From positions 2,852,001-2,916,000 of the forward strand of contig NZ_CP139559.1 of assembly GCF_034263275.1 (NCBI RefSeq): a stretch of DNA of 64,000 bases. The letters are read 5' to 3'. Positions within the stretch are counted from its first letter, which is position 1. Every line of letters begins with the position of its first letter. Position numbers and translations under genes: made by a program. Below are positions 33,538 to 42,449 of the stretch, one piece after another. The DNA comes from Mucilaginibacter sp. cycad4. GTDB taxonomy: Bacteria; Bacteroidota; Bacteroidia; Sphingobacteriales; Sphingobacteriaceae. Below the pieces are notes generated by a model. It had not been told where the DNA came from. It did not search any database and was given only the letters and a program-made list of their open reading frames with translations.

Positions 33538-33675
33538 ATGAGAATTGACCCTCCCAAACCACAAAAGGATCCGTTTGAAGATTTAAGTCCGCTTCAAAAA
33601 AAAACACGCAAAGCGGCTATAGTATTTGCATTTATCGGGGTGTTTGTGTGGGCTGTAAAGATCTTGTTCCTGTAA
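33538..33675 (+). CDS. 45-residue single-pass membrane protein
   Basis: Starts MRIDPPKPQKDPFEDLSPLQ, continues with a basic stretch (KKKTRKA) and one hydrophobic segment (AAIVFAFIGVFVWAVKILFL) to the C-terminus. ATG at 33538 is 42 bases after the chain-length gene and the stop is 23 bases before the polymerase gene, so it fits neatly in the operon. The proline/aspartate-rich cytoplasmic head followed by a membrane anchor suggests a small accessory subunit. Not recognised. Confidence 0.6.
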   Translation: MRIDPPKPQKDPFEDLSPLQKKTRKAAIVFAFIGVFVWAVKILFL

Positions 33676-33698
33676 ATTTATAAAAGAGTTACTACTTC

Positions 33699-35201
33699 AT
33701 GCGCGTTGAACCAACAGGTAATACTGAAATTAAGCAAAGCTTTTGGAAAAATCTTCTGATTCAAAAGTTTTCGCATCCGTTTGCCTTGTTTTTTCTGCTG
33801 ATTATCTCGCTTGTTATAAGTTTTTTAACCTATAAACTTGGATTTATAGGTGTGGGTGCTGTTTTAGCAATAACTATAGGTTTACCTATTGTGTTTTCCA
33901 TTACCGTTTATCCCGAATTTGGGATTTGCGCACTGATCACAGGTGCATTTTTTATCAATTACATTGCCGAATTTTTACCCAGCGGAGTACCTATCGGTAC
34001 GCTAATGGACGTAACCACCTACCTGCTTATCCTTGGTTTTTTCATCAAACAGCGTACCGAACAAAACTGGACCTATTTTAAAAATCCAATCAGCTACATG
34101 ATACTTGTGTGGCTTAGTTACAATATGCTTGAGTTTGTAAACCCTTCGGCCGCATCACGACTGGCCTGGATTTATACTGTGCGTACCATAGGCTTCATTA
34201 TGCTTATGTATTTTGTTTTTGTTTACCAGATCCGCACGGTAAAGTTTATTAAAACGCTTTTAAAGCTTTGGTTGTTTCTGGATATACTGGCGGGGATTTC
34301 TGCTTTTCAACAAGAAAACATCGGCTTTTTTCCATTCGAGCGCCGATCCCTGTATTCCGATCCGATCCGTGTAAGTTTGTTATTCATCAACGGGCATATG
34401 CGTAAATTTGCGATCTTTTCTGATCCTGTTACATTTTCATACAACATGGTTATAGGCGCATTGCTCTGTATTGTGCTTATCATGGGCAATTTACCTGTCA
34501 AACGCAAAGTATTACTCGGCTTTATTGCTGCTTTCTTTTTATATGTTATGCTCTATTCCGGTACACGGGCTGCCTATGTATTGGTACCTGGGGCGCTTTC
34601 TATGCTGGCCGTTTTGAACTTTAACAAGCGGGTTTTAATTTTCACGCTTGTGGCAGGAGGCCTGCTTGGCATATTGATAGTAATGCCAACCTCTAACCCA
34701 TTGATCAAGCGGTTTCAAACAGCGTTCAACCCCACCGATGATGCATCTTATAACGTTCGTGCCGAAAATCAAAGAAAGATCAAACCCTTTATTCTTTCCC
34801 ATCCTATTGGCGGCGGTTTAGGGTCTGTAGGCGTTTGGGGCCGTAAGTTTTCGCCAAATTCCATGTTAGCTAAATTTCCTCCTGATAGTGGTTATGTACG
34901 TGTAGCGGTTGAAATGGGCTGGATTGGTCTCATCCTTTTTTGTACACTTTTTTTTGTGGTGCTTAAAACGGGGATAAATTTTTACTTCAGTATTAAAAAC
35001 CCTGAGCTTAAAAACTACTGCCTGGCTATGTTGCTGATCCTGTTTGCGTTCAACATAGGTAACTTTCCGCAGCAGGCCATCATTCAATACCCATCAAATA
35101 TCCTGTTTTACCTGGCCATATCCATTCTTGTAGTGTGCAAGCGCCTTGACGACCAGAAACAGGAACAATTAAAAAAAATAATAGTACAGGGGCAATACTA
35201 A
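33699..35201 (+). CDS. Wzy/WaaL-type O-antigen polymerase/ligase
   Basis: A 500-residue protein with about 10-12 membrane segments (PFALFFLLIISLVISFLTY, AVLAITIGLPIVFSITVYP, VLLGFIAAFFLYVMLYSGTR and others). The Wzy_C region is at residues 280-430, with the YSGTRAAYVLVP stretch, a large periplasmic loop (PTSNPLIKRFQTAFNPTDD, then HPIGGGLGSVG), and YVRVAVEMGWIGLILF. This pattern marks enzymes that join repeat units carried on undecaprenyl pyrophosphate on the periplasmic side. Whether it polymerises or ligates cannot be told from sequence; its place between the chain-length protein and the flippase favours polymerisation. Confidence 0.82.
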   Translation: MRVEPTGNTEIKQSFWKNLLIQKFSHPFALFFLLIISLVISFLTYKLGFIGVGAVLAITIGLPIVFSITVYPEFGICALITGAFFINYIAEFLPSGVPIGTLMDVTTYLLILGFFIKQRTEQNWTYFKNPISYMILVWLSYNMLEFVNPSAASRLAWIYTVRTIGFIMLMYFVFVYQIRTVKFIKTLLKLWLFLDILAGISAFQQENIGFFPFERRSLYSDPIRVSLLFINGHMRKFAIFSDPVTFSYNMVIGALLCIVLIMGNLPVKRKVLLGFIAAFFLYVMLYSGTRAAYVLVPGALSMLAVLNFNKRVLIFTLVAGGLLGILIVMPTSNPLIKRFQTAFNPTDDASYNVRAENQRKIKPFILSHPIGGGLGSVGVWGRKFSPNSMLAKFPPDSGYVRVAVEMGWIGLILFCTLFFVVLKTGINFYFSIKNPELKNYCLAMLLILFAFNIGNFPQQAIIQYPSNILFYLAISILVVCKRLDDQKQEQLKKIIVQGQY

Positions 35202-35213
35202 TTAATTAAGCAG

Positions 35214-35828
35214 ATGTCATTTGTATCATCCATAAAATCAAATCCCAAATTAAAAAAATTAGTCCACTGGATGCTTATTCCATCCGGCCAGTCGAGGCCA
35301 AGGCTTTGGGTTAGGCTGATACTTAACCGCTTTTTCCATCACCGCGGTAAAAACAGTGTAGTACGACTGAATGCACGGATGGATCTTTTTCCATTCAATA
35401 AATTTTCACTTGGTGCAAAGAGTATTGTGGAAGATTTTGCCGTGATCAATAACGGCGTTGGCGATGTATTTATCGGCGAAGGATCAGGCGTTGGTATCAG
35501 CACGGTAATAATTGGCCCGGTTAAAATAGGCAATTTCAGCATGACAGCGCAGCATGTTGTAATATCAGGCCTTAATCATGGCTACCAGGACGTGAGTATA
35601 CCGCCCCGCCATCAAAAAGTCACCACACAACAAATTACTATTGATGATAACGTGTGGATAGGCGCTAACTGTGTGGTAACCGCCGGTGTAACTATAGGTA
35701 AACATTCGGTTATTGGGGCCGGCAGCGTGGTTACAAGGGATATCCCGCCTTATTCGGTAGCGGTTGGCAACCCCGCCAAAGTAATAAAACAGTATAATTT
35801 TACAACACAATTGTGGGAGAAAGCGTAA
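35214..35828 (+). CDS. left-handed beta-helix acyltransferase
   Basis: A 204-residue hexapeptide-repeat acetyltransferase (LbH fold) of the WbbJ/maltose-acetyltransferase kind. Hexapeptide units begin near residue 78 ([20 protein letters not shown]), with the active-site His in [10 protein letters not shown] near 121, then [20 protein letters not shown] near 142 and [20 protein letters not shown], ending in [12 protein letters not shown], the family's usual C-terminus. It probably O-acetylates a sugar of the exopolysaccharide using acetyl-CoA. It lies 12 bases after the polymerase gene and 10 before the flippase gene. Confidence 0.9.
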   Translation: MSFVSSIKSNPKLKKLVHWMLIPSGQSRPRLWVRLILNRFFHHRGKNSVVRLNARMDLFPFNKFSLGAKSIVEDFAVINNGVGDVFIGEGSGVGISTVIIGPVKIGNFSMTAQHVVISGLNHGYQDVSIPPRHQKVTTQQITIDDNVWIGANCVVTAGVTIGKHSVIGAGSVVTRDIPPYSVAVGNPAKVIKQYNFTTQLWEKA

Positions 35829-35838
35829 AACATAATAC

Positions 35839-37179
35839 ATGGGTTTATTTAAAAAATTAATAAACAAACACACGCTTTCACTGGCAACAAACGCCGTGTT
35901 ACCCGTTTTGGGTATGGTCATACTATCACTGCTGGCCCGCCGCTTAAGTAAACCTGCCTTTGGCAACTATGTGTTCTTCCAGATTGTATTTACACTGGCA
36001 GATACATTTCGCACGGGGTTCCTGCAAACATCGGTCATTAAATTTTATTCGGGTTCCACACCCGAAAGGATGAAAAATATATCAGGATCTGCCTGGTACC
36101 TGGGCTTTATGATCACTTGCGTATTTGCCATCGTAAATCTCCTGATCTATCTTATTTATAAAAATCCTGATGCCGATATAGATATTACGCTTAAATGGTT
36201 TAGCCTCATTTATTTCTGCACGCTACCCTCGGCAGTGAGCCTTTGGACCCTCCAGGCCGAAGAACGCTTTGATAAACTGTTCACGCTGCAGTTAATGAAC
36301 CAGGGAGGTTTCCTGGCGCTGGTGGTTGGCGTTGCGGTTGCGGGCAAATCAAATTTTGAAACAACTATATATTGCTACTTTACAGCTAACCTATTAAGCG
36401 GCCTTATTTGCATTATTACAGGCTGGGCTAAGGCAAAAACCATAGTACACAAAAGCTGGGATACAATAAAGCAAATGGCCCATTTTGGTAAATACAGTGT
36501 AGGCACATCTATAAGTTCATACCTGCTCAGGAGCTCTGATACATTTATAGTAAAGCCTATGTTTAGCCCCGACCTGCTGGCTGTTTATTACATTCCGCAA
36601 CGACTTATGGAAATTTTTGAGATCCCGCTAAGGGCTTTCATCTCTACTGCATTGCCGGTAATGTCGGCAGCTGCACAGCGGGGCGACCAAAAATACGTCA
36701 CCTATATCATGAAAAAATATGCAGGCATGCTTACTATAGCGCTTACCCCTATCGCTGTAATCTGTTTCATTGCTGCTGACCTTATCATTGGGCTCCTGTT
36801 CGGCGCTAAATACCAGCATTCTGACGCAGGCAATATCTTCAGGATTTTTATGTGTTACGTAATGCTGTTACCTATCGACAGGTTTTTCGGGATAACGCTT
36901 GATATCATCAACAAACCACATCTTAACATGATCAAAGTGTTCCTGATGCTAACAGTTAACGTTGTAGGTGATTTTACGGGGATACTCATATTCCACAACT
37001 TGTATGCCGTAGCTGTTGCTTCTATTTTTACCTTTGCTACCGGTGCTATATTTGGTTATTGGGCATTAAAAAAACATCTTCAATTTAAAATATCCGACAT
37101 CTTTGTTTTAGGCTACATCGAACTAAAAGAACTTATAGGTGTTGTGACGGGCAAAATAAAACGAAAAACGACTAACTGA
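35839..37179 (+). CDS. Wzx-like lipid-linked oligosaccharide flippase
   Basis: A 446-residue polytopic membrane protein of the MATE/MOP polysaccharide-transporter family, about 12-14 segments. Landmarks are LARRLSKPAFGNYVFFQIVF near residue 33, FGKYSVGTSISSYLLRSSDT near 215, FIVKPMFSPDLLAVYYIPQR, IPLRAFISTALPVMSAAAQR near 260 and a C-terminal LKKHLQFKISDIF. It would flip undecaprenyl-pyrophosphate-linked repeat units to the periplasm. It is located between the acyltransferase and the glycosyltransferase genes with gaps of about 10 bases on each side, so it is in the same operon. Confidence 0.9.
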   Translation: MGLFKKLINKHTLSLATNAVLPVLGMVILSLLARRLSKPAFGNYVFFQIVFTLADTFRTGFLQTSVIKFYSGSTPERMKNISGSAWYLGFMITCVFAIVNLLIYLIYKNPDADIDITLKWFSLIYFCTLPSAVSLWTLQAEERFDKLFTLQLMNQGGFLALVVGVAVAGKSNFETTIYCYFTANLLSGLICIITGWAKAKTIVHKSWDTIKQMAHFGKYSVGTSISSYLLRSSDTFIVKPMFSPDLLAVYYIPQRLMEIFEIPLRAFISTALPVMSAAAQRGDQKYVTYIMKKYAGMLTIALTPIAVICFIAADLIIGLLFGAKYQHSDAGNIFRIFMCYVMLLPIDRFFGITLDIINKPHLNMIKVFLMLTVNVVGDFTGILIFHNLYAVAVASIFTFATGAIFGYWALKKHLQFKISDIFVLGYIELKELIGVVTGKIKRKTTN

Positions 37180-37190
37180 ATAGTAAATTA

Positions 37191-38408
37191 ATGGAGCTTA
37201 AAAACCGGCATATCGTAATATTTTCGCAAATGCAGTTTGATAGCCACCTCGAATCAACAAACTATACTATGGCCAAACATTTGGCCAAAGATAACTATGT
37301 ATATTATGTTGACAGGCCATATACCTGGAAAGATTATATCCAGTTTAAAAATACGCCTGGGTATAAGGCCCGAAAACCGCACTTCTTTTCTCCCAAGGAT
37401 AGTTTTATCCAAACTGAGATCCCCAATTTAAAGATCATCATCACACCTCCGGTTCCGTCGATCAATTCGCTGCCCGAAGGTGCTGTTTATCGGCTGGCTA
37501 TGAAGATGAACGAACAGATTGTAGCGGGCAGGCTCAATAAGATAATTAAGAACCTTGGAATAAAGGACTACATCTTTATCAACTCCTATGCCTTTTATTA
37601 CCCCACCATGCACCGGTTGTTGAAATTGAAACCATTACTTAAGGTTTATCATTGCGTTGACCCGCTGATTGAGGAATACCAAATCCGTCACGGCCTTATC
37701 TCCGAAGATATATTGGTAAAAGATATGGACCTGGTGATCAGCACCAGTAAAGAGTTAAGCAACGTAAAAGCAAAGCTTAACCCCAACTCATACTTCGTGC
37801 CGAATGCAGCCGACATCAGTCATAGTCAAAAAGCGCTGGACCCGGCCTTGCCTGTAGCAGATATCCTTTCTGATATCCCTAAACCGGTAATCGGCTATTT
37901 CGGCAATATTGAACGACGTATTGATTATAATTTATTAACACAGTTATTGGAACAAAACCCGAATAAAAATTTTGTATTTGTAGGGCCGGTTGGTAAAGAT
38001 TATGAAAATAATCCTGCTTTTAACGCGCCTAATATTTTCAAAAAAGGAGCGGTGCCTTATGAGCAGTTGCCTGCCGTGCTCAAAGGGTTTGATGTTGCAA
38101 TCATTCCCTTCAAAAAAGATGATGTAAGCAGCTCAATTTTCCCGCTTAAGTTATTTGAATACCTGGGCTCGGGCCGGCCGGTAGTGATCACCGATTTTAA
38201 CGAAGATTTAGAAGAATTTACCGGCGATAGCGTATATATCTGCAAAAATGTCGATGAATTTTCTGCTGCTCTTAACTTATCACTAAATGACACTCCTTTT
38301 TTACAGCAAAAAAGATTAAAAATAGCCGCACAAAATACATGGGAGCACCGTATAACAGAGATCAAAAGTTTGCTGGCAACAAATTTGAACAATAAACGGA
38401 AGAGTTAA
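37191..38408 (+). CDS. GT-B glycosyltransferase (GT4/GT1-like)
   Basis: A 405-residue cytoplasmic glycosyltransferase. N-terminal Rossmann-like half: IVIFSQMQFDSHLESTNYTM, then LVISTSKELSNVKAKLNPNS near residue 180 and PNAADISHSQK near 203. The C-terminal donor half has KPVIGYFGNIERRIDYNLLT near 230, NFVFVGPVGKDYENNPAF, NIFKKGAVPYEQLPAVLKGF near 283 and FPLKLFEYLGSGRPVVITDF near 318, where the E-x7-E-like nucleotide-sugar motif of GT4 appears as KLFEYLGSGRPVV. The sugar is unknown. It follows the flippase gene by 11 bases. Confidence 0.88.
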   Translation: MELKNRHIVIFSQMQFDSHLESTNYTMAKHLAKDNYVYYVDRPYTWKDYIQFKNTPGYKARKPHFFSPKDSFIQTEIPNLKIIITPPVPSINSLPEGAVYRLAMKMNEQIVAGRLNKIIKNLGIKDYIFINSYAFYYPTMHRLLKLKPLLKVYHCVDPLIEEYQIRHGLISEDILVKDMDLVISTSKELSNVKAKLNPNSYFVPNAADISHSQKALDPALPVADILSDIPKPVIGYFGNIERRIDYNLLTQLLEQNPNKNFVFVGPVGKDYENNPAFNAPNIFKKGAVPYEQLPAVLKGFDVAIIPFKKDDVSSSIFPLKLFEYLGSGRPVVITDFNEDLEEFTGDSVYICKNVDEFSAALNLSLNDTPFLQQKRLKIAAQNTWEHRITEIKSLLATNLNNKRKS

Positions 38409-38466
38409 TTTTTAATAACACAAACCTGATGCTTATTAATATAAACAGGGTTTAGCAATAAGACAC

Positions 38467-39681
38467 ATGGAAATAATCAAATTCATAGCATCCATAATCG
38501 CCATTTTGCTGTTTATATACCTTGGTTTATATAGCCTGTACCTTTTTGTTTTTTCAGTACTCGGAAAATTAATCCCTATCAAACAGCCTGCTGCGGCAAC
38601 TGCATTCAGTAAATTCATAGTTTATATCTGCGCTTATAAAGAAGATGAAATTATTTTAAACTCGGCGGCGGCGGCACTAACTATCGATTACCCTAAAGAT
38701 ATGTTTACGGTTTGTGTGATAGCCGACTCCATGAAACCTGAAACCATTGTTAAATTAAAGCAGATGCCCTTGCAGGTAGTAGAGGTAGTTTTTGAAACCA
38801 GCACCAAATCAAAAGCGCTAAACAAAGCTATTGAAAATACAGCAGCCGGTTTTGATGCCGCTGTTGTTTTTGATATTGATAACATTGCCGCGCCTGATTA
38901 CCTGCACCAGATCAATAATTATTTACAAGCAGGTCACCGCGTGGTGCAAGGCCACAGGGTAGCGAAAAACTCAAATACGCAGGTGGCAATACTTGATGCT
39001 GTAAGTGAAGAAGTTAACAACCATATTTTCAGAAAATCGCAGCAGTTATTTAAGTTTTCGGCAGCCATTATCGGTTCGGGCATGGCATTGGAATACAACC
39101 TGTTTGTAAATGTGATGTCGCGTATTGATGCCGTAGGCGGGTTTGATAAGGAAATGGGCCTGTTGCTCACCCGTGATAAGATCCATGTTGCTTATGCAGA
39201 AAAAGCATATATCTATGACGAAAAGGTAAGTAACCCTGCAGTGTTCGAAAAGCAGCGTAAGCGCTGGCTTTCGGCCCAGTTTAACCTGCTTAAAAAGTAC
39301 GCGGCTACCGCGCCGGCCCAGTTTTTCCGCGGCAATTTTGATTATGTGAATGAGATATACCAGATGGCTATCCTGCCGCGTGTATTAATGCTTGGTCTGA
39401 TGCCCTGTATGCTATTGATCTCCTTTTTTACTCCGGGTATAGGCCCGCACTGGCATTTATGGCTCGGCGCAACTGTGGCATGCTATCTTGGTATCTTAGT
39501 TGCCATACCCACATCGTTCTATAATGGAAAACTTTTAGAGGCCATGCTTAAACTGCCGCTTATATTTTTCACCATGTTTTTACTGCTGTTTAAGTTAAAA
39601 GGAGCAAACAAAAAGTTTATTCATACGCCGCACGACAATGCTCCTGCAGAACCCGTAAACGACGGGGCAACTGCGAAATAG
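38467..39681 (+). CDS. membrane-bound GT2 glycosyltransferase
   Basis: A 404-residue processive-type family 2 glycosyltransferase. It has an N-terminal membrane segment (FIASIIAILLFIYLGLYSLY), a GT-A domain with FIVYICAYKEDEIILNSAAA near residue 50, DAAVVFDIDNIAAPDYL near 129 (DxD), a later acidic motif in SRIDAVGGFDKEM, and the acceptor-site motif as EKQRKRWLSAQ near 260 (QxxRW), then three or four C-terminal membrane helices (VLMLGLMPCMLLISFF, LWLGATVACYLGILVAI). Such enzymes add sugars at the inner-membrane face. The end of the plus-strand operon follows; the next four genes run on the opposite strand. Confidence 0.9.
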   Translation: MEIIKFIASIIAILLFIYLGLYSLYLFVFSVLGKLIPIKQPAAATAFSKFIVYICAYKEDEIILNSAAAALTIDYPKDMFTVCVIADSMKPETIVKLKQMPLQVVEVVFETSTKSKALNKAIENTAAGFDAAVVFDIDNIAAPDYLHQINNYLQAGHRVVQGHRVAKNSNTQVAILDAVSEEVNNHIFRKSQQLFKFSAAIIGSGMALEYNLFVNVMSRIDAVGGFDKEMGLLLTRDKIHVAYAEKAYIYDEKVSNPAVFEKQRKRWLSAQFNLLKKYAATAPAQFFRGNFDYVNEIYQMAILPRVLMLGLMPCMLLISFFTPGIGPHWHLWLGATVACYLGILVAIPTSFYNGKLLEAMLKLPLIFFTMFLLLFKLKGANKKFIHTPHDNAPAEPVNDGATAK

Positions 39682-39820
39682 CGAAAACGAGCGTGATAAT
39701 TAATTGCCGAATAATATAATTGCATCGCCGAAAGTTGCTTCCCTGGTGATTGCAGTTTGGCTACTTATATAAATCCCCCCCTTAACCTATTAAATGCCTT
39801 CAGAAATTATGCATTGATGC

Positions 39821-40372
39821 CTATCGCTGCTTAAGTTCAATTACCGAGGTAAATGTATTTACCCCTGTACCGGGCTTATGTTTATAATTAAACGCATCGC
39901 TGGCACGCGCAATGATCATCAGGCCATAATGTTCATTTAACCCCATAATGGTTTCCTTGTTAACATACCTCACATCAAAATCTTCGGTAAAAAACTCCAG
40001 CTGATTACTGTTTTTCACCCGTCCTTTTAATGTACCGAAGTCGTCGCCATAAATGGCAATTTCATTTTGGGTAAACTTGCTGTGTGCTAACGGCCAGGTT
40101 AACGATGCCTGCCTGGTATTAATTTGCAGCGGCCTCCCCTTATCCTGTTTACTTATATATAGTTTGTTATTTTTCAGATCGATCCCGATCCTGGTAACGT
40201 CATTCCCCATGTGCTTGAGCGAATTGGTAAGCAGCTCAATCAGGATAGTTTTTATCCTGAAACCCGCGTCATCATCAACTATATCTTTCGCAATGTTTTG
40301 GATATAGTTGATGATCTGGATAGTTAAAGGATAAATACCTTCAGTTTCATTGTTAAAAACAAACTTTCTCAC
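39821..40372 (-). CDS. HATPase-domain protein, anti-sigma/RsbW-like kinase
   Basis: A 183-residue protein with a GHKL-type ATP-binding fold. The N-box is IKTILIELLTNSLKHMGNDV near residue 44. The following G1 box is weak (SKQDKGRPL in place of DxGxG) but the general layout with a C-terminal strand FTSVIEL is RsbW-like. The start appears to be a GTG at 40372. It is the last gene of a minus-strand cassette: membrane protein, phosphatase, STAS, this one. In partner switching such a kinase phosphorylates the STAS protein and sequesters a target when unphosphorylated. The target here is unknown; nearby exopolysaccharide enzymes are candidates. Confidence 0.72.
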   Translation of the reverse strand: MRKFVFNNETEGIYPLTIQIINYIQNIAKDIVDDDAGFRIKTILIELLTNSLKHMGNDVTRIGIDLKNNKLYISKQDKGRPLQINTRQASLTWPLAHSKFTQNEIAIYGDDFGTLKGRVKNSNQLEFFTEDFDVRYVNKETIMGLNEHYGLMIIARASDAFNYKHKPGTGVNTFTSVIELKQR

Positions 40373-40386
40373 GGTAGTAAATTCGT

Positions 40387-40722
40387 TTATGCCCCGGTTA
40401 AAGCCTCCTGTGTATTTGTATAGATCCTGAACACCTTATCAAGCCGCACCAATTGAAACAAGGACCGGATATCGTTATTTAAACCAACTACAGCAATGTC
40501 TCCCCCGCTATTCATAGTCAGTTTAAGTGCCGATACCAATGCGCCTAAAAAGGAACTGTCAACATATTTTACCTGCTCAAAGTTTACAATAACATACTTA
40601 TTTCCGCTATTGATCAGGCTAATCAGTTCAGCCTTAAATTGTTCGGCATTTGCCAAATTTGCCTCTTTAAGCTGTATATCCGCAATTAATGCATTATTAA
40701 GCAGATGTGTTTGTAATATCAT
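40387..40722 (-). CDS. STAS-domain anti-anti-sigma-like protein
   Basis: A 111-residue stand-alone STAS protein of the SpoIIAA/RsbV group. The phosphorylatable Ser lies in NFEQVKYVDSSFLGALVSAL near residue 56, in the conserved DSSxLG context; further segments GGDIAVVGLNNDIRSLFQLV and RLDKVFRIYTNTQEAL complete the fold. Its start overlaps the phosphatase stop by 4 bases (ATGA), so the two are translationally coupled. The kinase gene begins 14 bases downstream. Together they form a classical phosphatase-STAS-kinase partner-switching set. Confidence 0.92.
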   Translation of the reverse strand: MILQTHLLNNALIADIQLKEANLANAEQFKAELISLINSGNKYVIVNFEQVKYVDSSFLGALVSALKLTMNSGGDIAVVGLNNDIRSLFQLVRLDKVFRIYTNTQEALTGA

Positions 40723-41861
40723 TTAACTTTTTTTTGAATAAATATTAAACTGCAATCGTCAATTTGTTCTCTCGCCTTTTCATCTAAAAAGCCGTCGTAT
40801 TTTAAGGTTGCAAATGAATTAGCTTTACCAAGATATTTTTCAAGCTCATCAATAAAACTGTTCAGATCGGTTTTCTTTCCTGCCGGTGTTTCTTTATCAA
40901 TTAATCCGTCGGTTATCATGATCAATTGATCACCAGGCTGCATGGTAAATAAATGTTCGTCAAAGCCGCCCTCTTTACTAATCCCCAGCAATAATCCTGA
41001 TGAGCTGATCCTGTTAAGCTTATTTTCTACAGAGCTAAAATACAACAGTGGCAAGTCGCCCGCACCTGTATAACATAGCGTTTCATTCTCCGGATCAATC
41101 CTGATGAGTGAAAGGGTCGACAGCACCTCGCTCACAACCGGGTCATGATAAATAACCGAGTTAATTTTTTGCATGATACTTTTGGTTGAGACATCCCCTT
41201 CCGAAACACATAACCTTACAGCGGCCCTTATATAGCTCAGATAGCCGAATGAAAAAAACCAGGCACCCCATTTTTTACCCATCACATCGCCCAGAATAAT
41301 AAAAGCAAACCTGTTATTAATAGTTATTACGTCAATAAAATCTCCGCCCGGGTAATTCTCAAACGATTTATGCCAGAAATCTATTTCAAAACCATTAATA
41401 CCGGGTATTTCCTGCGGAACAGAATATAAATTTAAGGCCATTGCGGCGCTGCTCAGCTCCCTGATCGTGTGCTCATGGCGTTCGCGGATGCTGTTCAGAA
41501 AATTATTGATCTTTGAAATAATGAAAACAATGGGCGTATCCTTATCAATGTAGTCAATAGCATCAAGACTGATCCCCGCTATCATGTGGGCATGATCGGT
41601 AATCGATGTTAAAAACATAAAAGGGATATTTTTATACTCAGGTACAGCCATTAAACTCTGCCTGAATGCAAAGCCATCTGTACCAGGCATTTGATAATCA
41701 GACAAAATCAGATCGGGGATCTCATTTTTAAGCAACATCATAGCTTCCTCTACATTACCTGCCTTGCGGCTAACAAAACCTTCTTTTTCCAAAGCCTGGC
41801 CTATAACCAACAAAATCAGCGGGCTATCATCAACCAGGAGTATTTTTGGACGTTTCGGCAT
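40719..41861 (-). CDS. receiver-PP2C (RsbU/SpoIIE-type) phosphatase
   Basis: A 380-residue signalling phosphatase; start ATG 41861 (MPKRPKILLVDDSPL). Residues 1-125 are an intact receiver with the acidic pair, acceptor Asp in LILSDYQMPGTDGF, Thr in FMFLTSITD and Lys in DYIDKDTPIV. Residues about 170-380 are a PPM/SpoIIE phosphatase: PGGDFIDVITINNRFAF near 178 with metal Asp, ILGDVMGKKWGAWFF, YTGAGDLPLLYF, QLIMITDGLIDKE near 320, QIDDCSLIF at the end. All metal-binding acids are present, so it should dephosphorylate the STAS partner when its receiver is phosphorylated. It lies 10 bases behind the membrane-protein gene. Confidence 0.92.
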   Translation of the reverse strand: MPKRPKILLVDDSPLILLVIGQALEKEGFVSRKAGNVEEAMMLLKNEIPDLILSDYQMPGTDGFAFRQSLMAVPEYKNIPFMFLTSITDHAHMIAGISLDAIDYIDKDTPIVFIISKINNFLNSIRERHEHTIRELSSAAMALNLYSVPQEIPGINGFEIDFWHKSFENYPGGDFIDVITINNRFAFIILGDVMGKKWGAWFFSFGYLSYIRAAVRLCVSEGDVSTKSIMQKINSVIYHDPVVSEVLSTLSLIRIDPENETLCYTGAGDLPLLYFSSVENKLNRISSSGLLLGISKEGGFDEHLFTMQPGDQLIMITDGLIDKETPAGKKTDLNSFIDELEKYLGKANSFATLKYDGFLDEKAREQIDDCSLIFIQKKVK

Positions 41862-41871
41862 ATTTGTATAT

Positions 41872-42372
41872 TCAGGAGTTAATTTTCCGGAGTATGGCAT
41901 TTATAAACAAATATACACCCGTTAATACTATTAATACCGATATAACATCCATTAAAGTTATACCGTCATTTTTTGAAAAATAAAAAATGGTAAACATTTC
42001 AAAATATGGCGGCGCCGGCATGATGATCATGGCTAAACCAAGTATAATCATGGTAACTGCAATGGCCACTAAAACCATGTGTTTTAATCTTTCGTGCAAC
42101 AGGTACTTCTTTGATTCCCGGCTATCAACCTTGTGCTGGGTAAGTAAAAGTTCCAGGTTTGTTACCATGTCGAGCCGGCTTTGCTCCTGATCTAACCCGC
42201 TAAAAGCATCAAATTTTTGTGGGTTTGAATTACTTTCAACAGCATTATTTATTCTTTGCTGTATAGCTTTAACCAGTTCTTTATCAATATTCCCCTTTTT
42301 CAGCAATTGTATAAGCTCATCTGCTTTTATGGTAAGCAGTGACTCATCATTATTAGGTTGGTTATTATTCAA
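41872..42372 (-). CDS. small two-TM membrane protein of the partner-switching cassette
   Basis: A 166-residue protein starting MNNNQPNNDESLLTIKADEL. The first 90 residues are polar and helical, with heptad-like hydrophobics (LIQLLKKGNIDKELVKAIQQ, then RLDMVTNLELLLTQHKVDSR), possibly a coiled coil. Two membrane segments follow: MVLVAIAVTMIILGLAMIIM and LMDVISVLIVLTGVYLFINA. It is the first gene of the minus-strand cassette and is only 10 bases from the phosphatase gene. No family recognised; a membrane anchor or sensor for the phosphatase is a reasonable guess. Confidence 0.6.
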   Translation of the reverse strand: MNNNQPNNDESLLTIKADELIQLLKKGNIDKELVKAIQQRINNAVESNSNPQKFDAFSGLDQEQSRLDMVTNLELLLTQHKVDSRESKKYLLHERLKHMVLVAIAVTMIILGLAMIIMPAPPYFEMFTIFYFSKNDGITLMDVISVLIVLTGVYLFINAILRKINS

Positions 42373-42449
42373 AGGAATATAGTGATATAATTGGTTAACT
42401 TTTACTAATATTAGCCGTAAAAAGCAATATTGATAATAACCCCTTTTAG

